Assembly (NCBI GenBank): GCA_963734055.1
Contig: CAVTFQ010000008.1
Span: 143,074-207,073 of the forward strand
Length of the DNA: 64,000 bases
Source of the DNA: CAIWHR01 sp963734055
GTDB taxonomy: Bacteria; Pseudomonadota; Gammaproteobacteria; Burkholderiales; Casimicrobiaceae
Direction of reading: 5' to 3'
Of the stretch, positions 24,601 to 33,344 are shown piece after piece. Position numbers and translations under genes: made by a program. Position 1 is the first letter of the stretch. Each line of letters starts with the position of its first letter. The notes beneath the pieces were generated by a model. The model worked only from the letters and a program-made list of their open reading frames with translations. It was not told where the DNA came from and did no database searches.

Positions 24601-24900
24601 ATGAAGAAGCTGTTGTGCGCATTGATCCTGTTCTCGTCGTTCGCGAGTTTGGCGGTCGGGGCCGATTCCCCGCCCACCACGGCGCCGGCCAAGCCTGCGA
24701 CGTCCAAGGTCGACCCGGCGCTCGAGGCGGCGCACACCAAGGAGGACGTCAGGCGCCACCGGGTCATCGCTGCAGCGCACGAGGCGGCGGCCAAGTGTCA
24801 GGAATCCGGCAAGGATGAAGACCTTTGCGACGCCGAACTGCAGAAGGCGTGCAAGGGCATCGCGTACGGCAAGTATTGCGGGATGAAGCACCCGGACTAG
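24601..24900 (+). CDS. Small secreted Cys-containing protein
   Basis: 99 residues: signal peptide MKKLLCALILFSSFASLAVGA, a Pro/Thr/Ala linker, then an Ala/His-rich helix and four cysteines in a compact C-terminus (AKCQES, EDLCDA, KACKGI, KYCGMK). GAAGGAGAG lies just before the ATG. Located between the ABC permease and the ZIP gene, it may be a periplasmic part of the zinc system, perhaps stabilised by two disulfides. No family recognised. Confidence 0.65.
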   Translation: MKKLLCALILFSSFASLAVGADSPPTTAPAKPATSKVDPALEAAHTKEDVRRHRVIAAAHEAAAKCQESGKDEDLCDAELQKACKGIAYGKYCGMKHPD

Positions 24901-25037
24901 CCCCACGGGTGCGGCTGGGGCGCAATTGCCTCGTTCTTTGCTGCGCCACGGCTTCGGTGAGGAGCTCGCAGCCGCGAATCAGTCGCATTGCGCGCCCGCG
25001 AGGCGCCCCGTCGCCAAAGCATTCGTGACCGCTCATC

Positions 25038-25787
25038 GTGACTCTCGCCTGGATAGTGCTCGCCACTTTGACGACCGGCCTCCTCAGCGTCCTTGCCGCG
25101 GCGCCCGTGGCGTTTGTGTTTGCGAGACGGCGGATCCCGTACTTTGTCAGCTACGCCGTCGGCGTTCTGTTGGCGGTGGCGTTCCTGGAGCTGTTGCCGG
25201 TGGCTGCATTCGCGTTTCCGTTGCGACACGTGTTCGCGACCGTGCTCGCCGGGATCTTCCTGTTCTTCCTGCTCGAGAAGGTTGCGCTGTGGCATCACGC
25301 TCATCCGATGCCGGCGGCGCCCTCCCTGTGGCAAGGCGTCCAACCGGCGGGGCCAATGATCCTGATCGGCGACGCTCTGCACAACTTCACGGACGGCATC
25401 CTTCTCGCCGCCGCCTTTCTGACCGACGTGCAGCTCGGACTGGTCACGACCCTCGCCGTGGTCGCGCACGAAATTCCGCGAGAGATGGGGGATTTCGCGA
25501 TCCTGCTGGATTCCGGGTTCTCGTGGCGCCGGGCGCTGTTCTGGAACGTCGCTTTCAGCCTGGCTGCGATCGGTGGCGGCATACTGGGGTACTTCGCGTT
25601 CTCTTTCGCAAGACCCGCTCTCCCGTACGTCGTCGCGCTCGCGGCGGCAAGCTTCATCTACGTGGCGATTGCCGACCTGGTGCCGGGGCTGCATCGACAT
25701 GCAACGGTGCGCGCAGCCATCGGCCAATCGCTTGCCATCGCGCTCGGCGTCGCGTGCACGGCGGTCGCCGTCTACTACCTGGGCTAG
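25038..25787 (+). CDS. ZIP family zinc transporter
   Basis: 249 residues with about eight membrane segments. The paired metal-site motifs of ZIP importers are intact: HNFTDG at 115-120 and HEIPRE at 144-149. A His-containing loop (WHHAHP, 85-90) lies between segments 3 and 4. ZIP proteins bring Zn2+ into the cytoplasm. Its place at the end of the Zur cluster supports zinc, although the 137-bp gap upstream has no second obvious Zur box. Confidence 0.9.
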   Translation: MTLAWIVLATLTTGLLSVLAAAPVAFVFARRRIPYFVSYAVGVLLAVAFLELLPVAAFAFPLRHVFATVLAGIFLFFLLEKVALWHHAHPMPAAPSLWQGVQPAGPMILIGDALHNFTDGILLAAAFLTDVQLGLVTTLAVVAHEIPREMGDFAILLDSGFSWRRALFWNVAFSLAAIGGGILGYFAFSFARPALPYVVALAAASFIYVAIADLVPGLHRHATVRAAIGQSLAIALGVACTAVAVYYLG

Positions 25788-25848
25788 GCCGCAGCCCGAG
25801 CCTGTCATGCGTTGGCTGCGCAAGGCGGGATTGCCGCGCGCACCGTTC

Positions 25849-26484
25849 TCACTTGAGCATCTTGAACGCGTGCGTCCACTGGTTGCGGATGAAACCAGGG
25901 ATGCACCAGAGGATGCAGAGCGGCTCGATCGCGCGCGCGGCTTCCACGCCGCCCATGTCCTCCGTTTCCCAGCCGAACTGATCGAGGATCCGCGCCACCG
26001 TATCCTTCGCGGCAGCGTCGTCGCCGCAGATGAACATGGTCGGCCGCACCCCACCGAAATCCGGGTTCACCATGCGCGCGTTGCCCACGGAATTGAACGC
26101 CTTGACCCATTTCGCCGTCGGGATCTGCTTCTGCAGCCTCTCCATGAGCGACTCGTCCAGGCTCGTAAAGAATTTGAGTACGCCATTCTGCGGCGCGCCC
26201 CCGATGGGATTGGTAGCGTCAATGACCACCTTGCCCTCGAGCGCGTCCGCGCCTGCAGCGGTGAGCGCGTCGGTCGCCACCGCGCCTTTCACCGCGAGTA
26301 CTACGACTTCGCCGAACTTTGCAGCCTCCGCAAATCCCGAGACGCGGCCGTTGGGGTTCGCCTGCGCCCAGGCCGCAAGCTTCGCCGGATCGCGAGTGCC
26401 GATCACCACCTCGTGGCCGTGTTTCAGGAAGCCGCTCGCGAGCACACGCCCAACGTCGCCAGACCCGATAACACCAATCTTCAT
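25849..26484 (-). CDS. NADPH-dependent F420 reductase-like oxidoreductase
   Basis: 211 residues. MKIGVIGSGDVGRVLASGF is a Rossmann nucleotide-binding start, and KVVIDATNPIGG and KAFNSVG are typical of the F420H2:NADP+ oxidoreductase-like family (NADP_Rossmann, PF03807). Bacteria without F420 carry many such proteins of unknown substrate. Start ATG 26484 follows AGGAGG by 5 bp, so the upstream extension to 26640 is rejected. It faces the ZIP gene and is probably a separate unit. Confidence 0.85.
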   Translation of the reverse strand: MKIGVIGSGDVGRVLASGFLKHGHEVVIGTRDPAKLAAWAQANPNGRVSGFAEAAKFGEVVVLAVKGAVATDALTAAGADALEGKVVIDATNPIGGAPQNGVLKFFTSLDESLMERLQKQIPTAKWVKAFNSVGNARMVNPDFGGVRPTMFICGDDAAAKDTVARILDQFGWETEDMGGVEAARAIEPLCILWCIPGFIRNQWTHAFKMLK

Positions 26485-26744
26485 TGCGTCCTCCTGCTGG
26501 ATGGATGTGTCCGGATATCCGACAGACCAGTCTATCGGATTGCGTGAGATCCGCGATAAGCGTTTCGGGAGAGGCGTAGTATGATTCAGGCTCCATTCGT
26601 CCACGACGCATTCGGCGACGGACCGGCGGATGTTTATCATTGTTACGCGGTCTTGACGCCAGCACCCGACGTCGCCTCATGCCGTAGTTCTGATCGGGAC
26701 GCTGGCGGAGCTCGTCCTTCGTCTTCCATCCCGTTTTCGACTCC

Positions 26745-27749
26745 ATGCGCAACAAGTGGACGTGGATCCTGCTTGCGGTCGCCCTCGGGGCCGGCGTCGC
26801 CTTCTGGTGGTGGCGCGAAGGTCCGGTTACCGTAACGCTCGTCACTCCGATCCGGGGTCCGGCCGTGGAAGCGATCTACGCCACGGGAAGCGTCGAGCCC
26901 ACGATCAGCATGCCGATCGCTCCCCGTATCGCGGGCCGTCTCGTCGCCTTGAACGCCGACGAAGGCAGTTCCGTCCGCAAGGGCCAGGTGCTGGCGAAGC
27001 TCGACGACTCGGATCTCGCGAGCACCGTCGAGGAGCTGGAGGCGCGTGCCAAGTACGCGCGCGCCCAGTACGACCGCACGCAAGACCTCGTCGCGCGCGG
27101 CTTCATGTCCAAGGGCGAGCTCGACCGCACGCGCGCCGATCTCGACGCCGCGGAGGCATCACTCAGGCGCGCTCGCGCGCAGCGTGACTTCATGTCGCTT
27201 GCCGCGCCCGCCGACGGCACCGTCATCCGGCGCGATGGCGAGATCGGGCAGTACATCCCCGCCGGCCAGCCGGTGTTTCACCTCTCGTGCTGCGCGCCGC
27301 TGCGCGTCACGGCGGAAGTGGACGAGGAAGACATCCCGCGCGTGCATGCCGGGCAGAAGGTGGTGCTGCATGCCGATGCCCTGCCCGATCGCGTCTTCGA
27401 CGGCGAGGTGAGCGAGATCACCCCCAAGGGCGATCCCGTCGCGCGAAGCTATCGCGTCCGGATCAAACTCGCGGACCCGAGTCCGTTCCGGGTCGGCATG
27501 ACGGTGGACGCGAATCTCATCGTCGCCGAGCGGGCGAACGCGCTCTTGCTGCCCGCCACGGCGATCAAGGACGGCGCGGTATGGGTTGTCTCGGAGGGCA
27601 AGCTCCACCGGCAGCCGGTGAAGACGGGCGTGGCGGGAAACGGACGCATCGAGATCACCGGCGGGCTGAGCGCCGACGCCCGGGTCGTGGCAACGCCGAC
27701 CGACGAGCTGCGCGAGGGTCGCGGCGTCCGGAGTCGAGCGCCGAAGTAG
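26745..27749 (+). CDS. HlyD/MacA-type efflux adaptor protein
   Basis: 334 residues: a membrane anchor (about 6-22), biotinyl-lipoyl halves (ISMPIAPRIAGRLVALNADEG and FMSLAAPADGTVIRRDGEIG), a coiled-coil hairpin between them (about 88-145) and a beta-barrel after it. This is a periplasmic membrane-fusion protein. It heads a three-gene set with an FtsX-type permease and an ATPase, the MacAB-like layout in which an outer-membrane channel is supplied from elsewhere. Confidence 0.9.
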   Translation: MRNKWTWILLAVALGAGVAFWWWREGPVTVTLVTPIRGPAVEAIYATGSVEPTISMPIAPRIAGRLVALNADEGSSVRKGQVLAKLDDSDLASTVEELEARAKYARAQYDRTQDLVARGFMSKGELDRTRADLDAAEASLRRARAQRDFMSLAAPADGTVIRRDGEIGQYIPAGQPVFHLSCCAPLRVTAEVDEEDIPRVHAGQKVVLHADALPDRVFDGEVSEITPKGDPVARSYRVRIKLADPSPFRVGMTVDANLIVAERANALLLPATAIKDGAVWVVSEGKLHRQPVKTGVAGNGRIEITGGLSADARVVATPTDELREGRGVRSRAPK

Positions 27750-27763
27750 CGCGGGAACATCCA

Positions 27764-29008
27764 GTGGCCATCCGGCTCGACGTCGCCGTCGCCCATCTCG
27801 TCCATCGGAAGCGCCCGACGCTCGTCTCCCTGAGCGGGGTCGTGCTGGGCGTCGCCTTCTTTCTCGCCGTGTCTTCGCTGATGCGCGGCTCCGAGAAGGA
27901 TTTCATCAAGCGTCTGGTCGACAACAGTCCCCACATCACGGTGTCGGACGAGTTCCGGTCGCCGCGCGCCCAGCCAGCCGCGCTGCGCTGGAACGAAGGC
28001 GCAGTGGCCGTGAGCAACGTCAAGCCGCAGACCGAAACCCGCGGCATCCGCGGCTACCGGCAGAAGCTCGACTTCATCGAATCGCTGCCCGGCGTGCGCG
28101 TCGCCCCGGTGCTGCAGGGGTCGGCCGTGCTCACCTTCGCCGGTCAACAGCAAAGCGTGAGTCTCTCCGGCGTGGTTCCGGAGCGGATGAAATCCGTGTC
28201 GACGATCGAGGACAAGATGATTCGCGGCACGCTCGAGGACCTTGCCGCCAATCCCAACGGCATCATCATCGGCAAGAGCCTCGCCGACAAGTTCAACCTG
28301 CAGGTAGGCAGCACCGTGAGCGTGCTGGCGGCGAGCGGGACGGCTCGCACGATGAAGGTCGTCGGCATCTTTCGCACGGGCAACGTAAGCTACGACGAAG
28401 GGCAGGCCTTCGTGCTGCTCAAGCGCTCGCAGGTCCTGCTCGACCGCCCGAACCGCGTGAACCGCTTCATCATCCAGCTCGCCGATCCTTACGCCGCCTA
28501 CGACGTCGCGAAGCGGATCGAGGATACGATCGGCTACAAGTCCGTTTCGTGGCGGGAGGCCTCGGAGGACCTGCTCTCCGTGCTCGTCATTCGCAACATC
28601 ATCATGTACAGCGTGGTCGCGGCGATACTCGTGGTCGCCTCTTTCGGCATCTACAACACGCTGTCCACGATCGTCATGGAGAAGACGCGCGACATTGCCA
28701 TCCTCAAGTCGATGGGATTCCACGCGAGCGACGTGCGCATCATCTTCCTCATCGAGGGCATCGTCATCGGGGCGATCGGCAGCGTTCTCGGGGTCGTGCT
28801 GGGGATCGGGTTGATGAAGGTGTTGTCGGTGATCGAGATCAAGCCGCCGGGAATGACCGAGGTCGTGCACTTGCCCGTCTGGTGGGGGCCCGAGCAGTAC
28901 GCGCTAGCCGCCGCGTTCGCCCTCGCCTCGTGCATCGCGGCGGCCTACCTCCCAGCGCGGCGCGCCGGGCGCGTGCATCCGGTCGACATCCTGCGAGGGG
29001 CGGGATGA
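27764..29008 (+). CDS. ABC transporter permease (FtsX/MacB family)
   Basis: 414 residues from GTG 27764, 14 bp after the adaptor gene. A N-terminal segment (PTLVSLSGVVLGVAFFLAVSSL), a periplasmic domain (about 45-275) and three C-terminal segments are visible, with EKTRDIAILKSMGF as the conserved loop. The layout matches lipoprotein-extraction or macrolide/peptide exporters. Its TGA overlaps the ATPase start (ATGA). Confidence 0.9.
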   Translation: MAIRLDVAVAHLVHRKRPTLVSLSGVVLGVAFFLAVSSLMRGSEKDFIKRLVDNSPHITVSDEFRSPRAQPAALRWNEGAVAVSNVKPQTETRGIRGYRQKLDFIESLPGVRVAPVLQGSAVLTFAGQQQSVSLSGVVPERMKSVSTIEDKMIRGTLEDLAANPNGIIIGKSLADKFNLQVGSTVSVLAASGTARTMKVVGIFRTGNVSYDEGQAFVLLKRSQVLLDRPNRVNRFIIQLADPYAAYDVAKRIEDTIGYKSVSWREASEDLLSVLVIRNIIMYSVVAAILVVASFGIYNTLSTIVMEKTRDIAILKSMGFHASDVRIIFLIEGIVIGAIGSVLGVVLGIGLMKVLSVIEIKPPGMTEVVHLPVWWGPEQYALAAAFALASCIAAAYLPARRAGRVHPVDILRGAG

Positions 29009-29787
29009 TCGCCGCCGGGCCGCCCCAGGACGCGAACTCGTCCCCGTCGAGCGCCAGCGCGGCGGCGGCAGGCACAAGCGCCAACCTGCACCATGCCAGC
29101 GTCGTGCTCCGCACCGAGAATGTCGTGCGCCGGCTCGAGGGCGAAGTCCCGGTGACGCTCGTCAACGGGGTGACGCTGGAAATCGAACGCGGCCAGTTCG
29201 TGTGCATCATGGGGCCATCGGGCTCGGGCAAGTCGTCGCTCCTCTATCTGCTCGGGCTGCTCGACGTGCCGAGCGAGGGGCGCATCTGGCTCGACGGCGA
29301 GGACACCTCGCGCTACGGCGAAGACGAGCTCGCCAATCGCCGACTGGAGAAACTGGGCTTCGTCTTCCAGTTCCATTTTCTGCTCGCCGAATTCTCGGTG
29401 CTTGACAACGTGCGGCTGCCCATGCGCCGGCTGGGGAGGTTGGGCGAGGCGGCGTCGCGGACGCGCGCCATGGAGCTGCTTGCCCAGCTCGGCATTGCCG
29501 AACAAAGCGCCAAGCACCCGCACCAGCTGTCGGGCGGCCAGCGACAGCGAGTCGCCATCGCGCGCGCACTCGCAAACGACCCGCTCGTCGTCCTCGCGGA
29601 CGAGCCCACCGGCAATCTCGATTCTGCGGCGAGCGCCAACGTGCAGCAGATCCTGCGCGAGCTCGCGCACGCGAAGGGGCAGACGGTCGTCGCCGTGACG
29701 CACGATGCCCGCTTCGCCGCCGTTGCCGACCGCCGCATCGGGATCGTCGACGGCAAGATCAATGCCGAATGGCCACCCGCGGGTTAG
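29005..29787 (+). CDS. ABC transporter ATP-binding protein (MacB/LolD type)
   Basis: 260 residues. The first 30 are Ala/Ser-rich and look like an unstructured extension. The ATPase core has Walker A GPSGSGKSS (about 71-79), signature LSGGQRQRVAIARAL, Walker B VVLADEPTGNLD and H-loop VTHD. QFHFLLAEFSVLDN around the Q-loop fits the LolD/MacB class. The adaptor, permease and ATPase together should form a tripartite exporter; the substrate is unknown. Confidence 0.92.
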   Translation: MIAAGPPQDANSSPSSASAAAAGTSANLHHASVVLRTENVVRRLEGEVPVTLVNGVTLEIERGQFVCIMGPSGSGKSSLLYLLGLLDVPSEGRIWLDGEDTSRYGEDELANRRLEKLGFVFQFHFLLAEFSVLDNVRLPMRRLGRLGEAASRTRAMELLAQLGIAEQSAKHPHQLSGGQRQRVAIARALANDPLVVLADEPTGNLDSAASANVQQILRELAHAKGQTVVAVTHDARFAAVADRRIGIVDGKINAEWPPAG

Positions 29788-29962
29788 GCGCATGCCGCGC
29801 GGGCAATCCGCGCATCGGTCGCCATGCTGCCCTGTTCTCTGCGATGCGCGCGTTAGGTTGCGCTAGACTTGAATTCGAGTCAGGTTAGCGTCATTGGCGC
29901 GTCAGTGCGTTAGCGAAAGCCGGACGGGGCTTGATGTAACGTCGATAAGCTCGAGGAGGGCC

Positions 29963-30289
29963 ATGGATTCGCGCACCTTGAGAAGGAAATTCGCCGCAGG
30001 GCTGGTCACCGGGTTGCGCGTCGTTTGGCCGATCCTGTCCATACTGCTCGGCCTGATCGTTGCGCTCGGGCTCGTCATCGGCGCGATCGAGGGCTGGTCG
30101 GTACACGAGTCGATCTATTTCGCGTTCGTATCGGGCCTGACAATCGGCTACGGCGACCTTGCGCCCAAGTCACTGCTAACTCGCCTGTTGGCGATACTGA
30201 TCGGGATATGCGGCGTGTTGTTGACCGCGCTCGTCGCCGCGGTTGCCGTGAAGGCATTGACAGGGGCCACGGATGACCGCACGGGATGA
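29963..30289 (+). CDS. Two-TM potassium channel family protein
   Basis: 108 residues: a first membrane segment (about 21-42), a pore helix ending in the selectivity filter TIGYGD at 60-65, and a second membrane segment (LLAILIGICGVLLTALVAAVAVKAL). This is a minimal KcsA-like pore without a regulatory domain. ATG 29963 follows GAGGAGGG. A tetramer in the inner membrane is expected. Confidence 0.85.
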   Translation: MDSRTLRRKFAAGLVTGLRVVWPILSILLGLIVALGLVIGAIEGWSVHESIYFAFVSGLTIGYGDLAPKSLLTRLLAILIGICGVLLTALVAAVAVKALTGATDDRTG

Positions 30290-30493
30290 GCGGCGTGGAG
30301 TCGAACGACCGCTTGTGCGATCTCCGCCAGGTAGGTGCATGACCGAGTTCGGCTCGGAACAACCACTCGTGCTGCTGCAAAGCAGCCGCTCGTCGAGTGC
30401 CCTAACGCTGGAGATCACCGGCCGCGAAGGCGGGCGACGCTCGCTGTAGCGGGTCCGGTGCATCGACGGTTTGGGCGTCATCCCTGGACCGCG

Positions 30494-30790
30494 TCACGGC
30501 CGGATATTTTCCACGAGCGCGGCAATCTGCACGAACTCGACGCTGGGGCGCACACCGTAGAGATCGGCTACCCCCTCGAGCAGCTCATCGGTGAAGAACG
30601 CTTTGGCGGCCTCCTCTGAATCCCATACGTAGAAATTCGCGGCCTCACGCTTCCCGCCATTGAGCGTGAAAGCCTTTGAGCGTAGCCCCGGCATTCCTTC
30701 GAACCTTACGCGCGCGGTCTCGGCGGTCTTCCGCACGGCTCGCTCATCGAAGTTGTCTCCGTAGCGGAATGTAACGAATACGGCGATCAT
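30494..30790 (-). CDS. Small dimeric alpha/beta-barrel protein (YdhR/monooxygenase-like)
   Basis: 98 residues starting MIAVFVTFRYGDNFDERAVRK. MPGLRSKAFTLNGGKREAANFYVWDSEEAAKAFF is the pattern of ABM/YdhR-like ferredoxin-fold proteins. Some members act on quinols or small oxidants; others have no known activity. ATG 30790 follows AAAGGAG. A stand-alone gene. Confidence 0.75.
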   Translation of the reverse strand: MIAVFVTFRYGDNFDERAVRKTAETARVRFEGMPGLRSKAFTLNGGKREAANFYVWDSEEAAKAFFTDELLEGVADLYGVRPSVEFVQIAALVENIRP

Positions 30791-31392
30791 GTCGCACTCC
30801 TTTCGACGTAGTCGTCGAGTCCCTCTCAGCGCCCGACGTATCACGCTAACCGGCCGGCCGTGCCGATGCATCGAGTCCGGTCGGCCCATTGATCACAAGC
30901 CTCGAGCGGATGCTGACCGATGATGCGGTGCAACTCGTCGGACCGTGTTTCTTCGAAATGCGCCGGCACGTACATCGCTGCTCCTCCGTCGGTCTTCCCA
31001 ACGCCGGATCGCGGTTCAGTCTACTAGGCGGGTGCCGCAGCGGTACTTCACGGCGAGGTCATGTTGTTTCGTTTGTTTCGCGGGGGACGCGCGCGGGGTA
31101 GTTCGCGCCGGCCTCATCGGGATGGACGCATTACGCCATTGCATCCTTGTGCTTGGTGAATCGGCATTCGCGGGGTCCTGCCAAGCAGACTGACGAGCCC
31201 GGGGCTGTTCGCACCGGCGGCCGTTTAGCCTGAATCGGCGACACGTCGATCCCATGCGACATCGTCGCCGACCTAAGCCATTCGGTCGAGCGAGCGTCCG
31301 CTTCGGGCGATTCGGCGACGGCCGATGCTCGGTGATCGCGCGAGCCCGGAGCGGCCGCAGGCGGACACGGCCATGTGCGTTTCGTGGCGACC
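30791..31392. other. Intergenic region without a recognisable gene
   Basis: About 600 bp. Short open frames occur on both strands, but none has a start signal, composition or similarity that convinces. The stretch may hold promoters or decayed sequence. No repeat, terminator or RNA gene was seen. Confidence 0.5.
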
Positions 31393-32049
31393 TCACACTG
31401 CCAGGGATCGCAGTAGCGCGCTCGTGCCGTTCCAGGCGATTTGCACGCCTATGCATAGCAGGATGAAGGCGGACAGGCGCAACAGAACGTTCATTCCCGT
31501 CTCTCCGATGATCCTGTTCAGTCGGTGAGCGTTCCGGTATGCGATGAATACCGACGCACCCACGAGGGTCAGGCCGATTAGCACTGCCGGGCCATCGACG
31601 AGCAACGATCGCACGCTGTGCGGGTGATTGGCTCCGATGGTTATCGCCACGGAGATCGATCCCGGACCGACGGTGAGCGGCATGGTCAGCGGGTAGAAGG
31701 CGGGACTGCGCCGCGGACCCGTGCTTTCGGGTGATGGGCGGTCAAGCGCACCAGGTTCGTGGAGAAGCCGCCACCCGAGGGCGCAGACCACGAGGCCACC
31801 CCCGACCTGTACCACCGGCACCGATAGCCCGAAGAACTCGAGCACGTAGCTCCCGGTGGCCACCGACGCCAGCAAGAGCACAAATGCATTGACCGACACC
31901 TGCCGCGCAAGCGATGCGCGCTCCGACTCCGTGTACGCGGACGTCATGGCGAGGAAGATTGGCGCGCCGCCAATAGGATTGATAATCGGAAAGAGTGCAG
32001 CGAAGACAAGCAATACACCCTCGACGATCTGGCGCAGTTCTGCAGTCAT
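31393..32049 (-). CDS. MarC family integral membrane protein
   Basis: 218 residues with about six membrane segments. ALFPIINPIGGAPIFLAMT near the N-terminus and FYPLTMPLTVGPGSISVAITIG in the middle are MarC/UPF0056 signatures; both carry the NPxG or PLTxGPG motifs of this family. Function unknown despite the historical link with multiple antibiotic resistance. Start ATG 32049 is chosen for family alignment; an earlier in-frame codon is possible. Confidence 0.9.
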   Translation of the reverse strand: MTAELRQIVEGVLLVFAALFPIINPIGGAPIFLAMTSAYTESERASLARQVSVNAFVLLLASVATGSYVLEFFGLSVPVVQVGGGLVVCALGWRLLHEPGALDRPSPESTGPRRSPAFYPLTMPLTVGPGSISVAITIGANHPHSVRSLLVDGPAVLIGLTLVGASVFIAYRNAHRLNRIIGETGMNVLLRLSAFILLCIGVQIAWNGTSALLRSLAV

Positions 32050-32509
32050 GCGGGCGGTAAGGGTCAGGTGGTGCCGATTCCCCAGGTTGGCCTTCGAAAA
32101 TCGCTGGCGGGCTCGGGCGCGGGCAATTGCGGAGTGCGCTGTGAACTCGCCGTCCTCTGTCGGGAAGCATCGGCTTCTGGCCGAAGGAAGACTACAGGAT
32201 CTGCTACCGATCGGGTGGAGATGCCGCGGCAAGTGTACCGCCGCATCTCACTGCGTTCGACGGCCGCTCGGGGGTGTGTCCGAGTGTCCAGGCGGGCCGG
32301 TCGCCGACTACGGACACGAATCAACCCCGTGGCAGTGGGCCCGGGGTCGGCGATGGCGCCGCCCGACGACGTACTGTCTGTCATTGGCCGGACCGAGACA
32401 TTGGCGCGAGCGCCCGCTCGCAGGCGTCACGGAAAGCAGGCGGAGGAGCCCGTTGCCGTCCAAAAGATCGACGCTTGACCCCGTACCACCGACCCCACCA
32501 CAATCATCC
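32050..32509. other. Intergenic region between marC-like gene and cyclase
   Basis: A 460-bp divergent region. Open frames cross it but read as Arg/Ala-rich shadows. No structured repeat, operator or RNA could be identified. Promoters for both flanking genes are expected here. Confidence 0.45.
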
Positions 32510-33202
32510 ATGCGCACCAACGTCAGCGCTGTCGACGGCTTCGAGTCCGTGGTCGCGACCGTCGCGTTCGTCGATCTGGCGGGCTTCAGCGCGATAACGG
32601 ACGTCTATGGAGATGAGTCCGCAATCGCGGTGCTTGGGCACTTCGAGGCGTTGGTGAGCCAGGCGCTCGGGGAGCATGGGCCGCCGATCAAGTGGATCGG
32701 TGACGAAGCGATGTTTGGATTTCCTGACCCGGCGACCGCCCTCCAGGTGCTCGGACGCCTGATTCCAGCCTGTCGATCCGAGCCACGGATTCCACTGACC
32801 AGGACGGGGCTTAACCACGGGCCCGTACTCCGCAGATCGAACGACCTCTTCGGTTCGACAGTCAACATCGCGGCGCGAATCGCCGCCTTTGCGTCTCCGG
32901 GACAATTGCTGGCGACCCAGGCGGTCGCCAACATCGCGGCAGAATCCGGAATCGTTGCGCAGGACGTGGGGAAGGTGGCGCTGCGATCGATTGCCGACCA
33001 AGTGTCGCTCTACTCCATCGAGTTCGCGCCGGCCTTCGATCCCGCTTGGATAGATCCAGTGTGCAAGATGCTCGCGCCTTATGCGGCATACCGCAGAACC
33101 ACGCCGACGGAGCCATGGTTTTGTTCTGAACGTTGCGCCGAGGCCTATCGACGGTCACCGGAAATCTATCCTCGTGGAACGAAGGGCTCGGACCCTGCAT
33201 AG
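32510..33202 (+). CDS. Class III nucleotide cyclase fused to a YHS domain
   Basis: 230 residues. The cyclase domain (about 15-170) keeps both metal-binding aspartates, Asp22 (FVDLAGFSAITD) and Asp65 (IKWIGDEAMFGF), and the transition-state pair Asn119 and Arg123 (GSTVNIAARI), so catalysis is plausible. After about residue 180 comes a YHS/TRASH-like domain: DPVCKMLAPYAAY, then WFCSERCAEAYRRSPEIY, with Cys185, Cys205 and Cys209 as likely metal ligands. The combination suggests cAMP or cGMP synthesis tuned by a bound metal. Start ATG 32510 is weakly supported; the open frame extends upstream without similarity. Confidence 0.8.
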   Translation: MRTNVSAVDGFESVVATVAFVDLAGFSAITDVYGDESAIAVLGHFEALVSQALGEHGPPIKWIGDEAMFGFPDPATALQVLGRLIPACRSEPRIPLTRTGLNHGPVLRRSNDLFGSTVNIAARIAAFASPGQLLATQAVANIAAESGIVAQDVGKVALRSIADQVSLYSIEFAPAFDPAWIDPVCKMLAPYAAYRRTTPTEPWFCSERCAEAYRRSPEIYPRGTKGSDPA

Positions 33203-33344
33203 GTTCGTCGACGCGCCTCTGCGGCAACGCCGGCTGCCGTCGTCTTCCCGCTTTTCTATCGAATGTAAGATTCCCCGGGCGAGATCGAGTGCGCAAGCCC
33301 GCGTCCAGCCGCGGTCGGCCGACGTGCAAAGTAGAATCCGCAAT

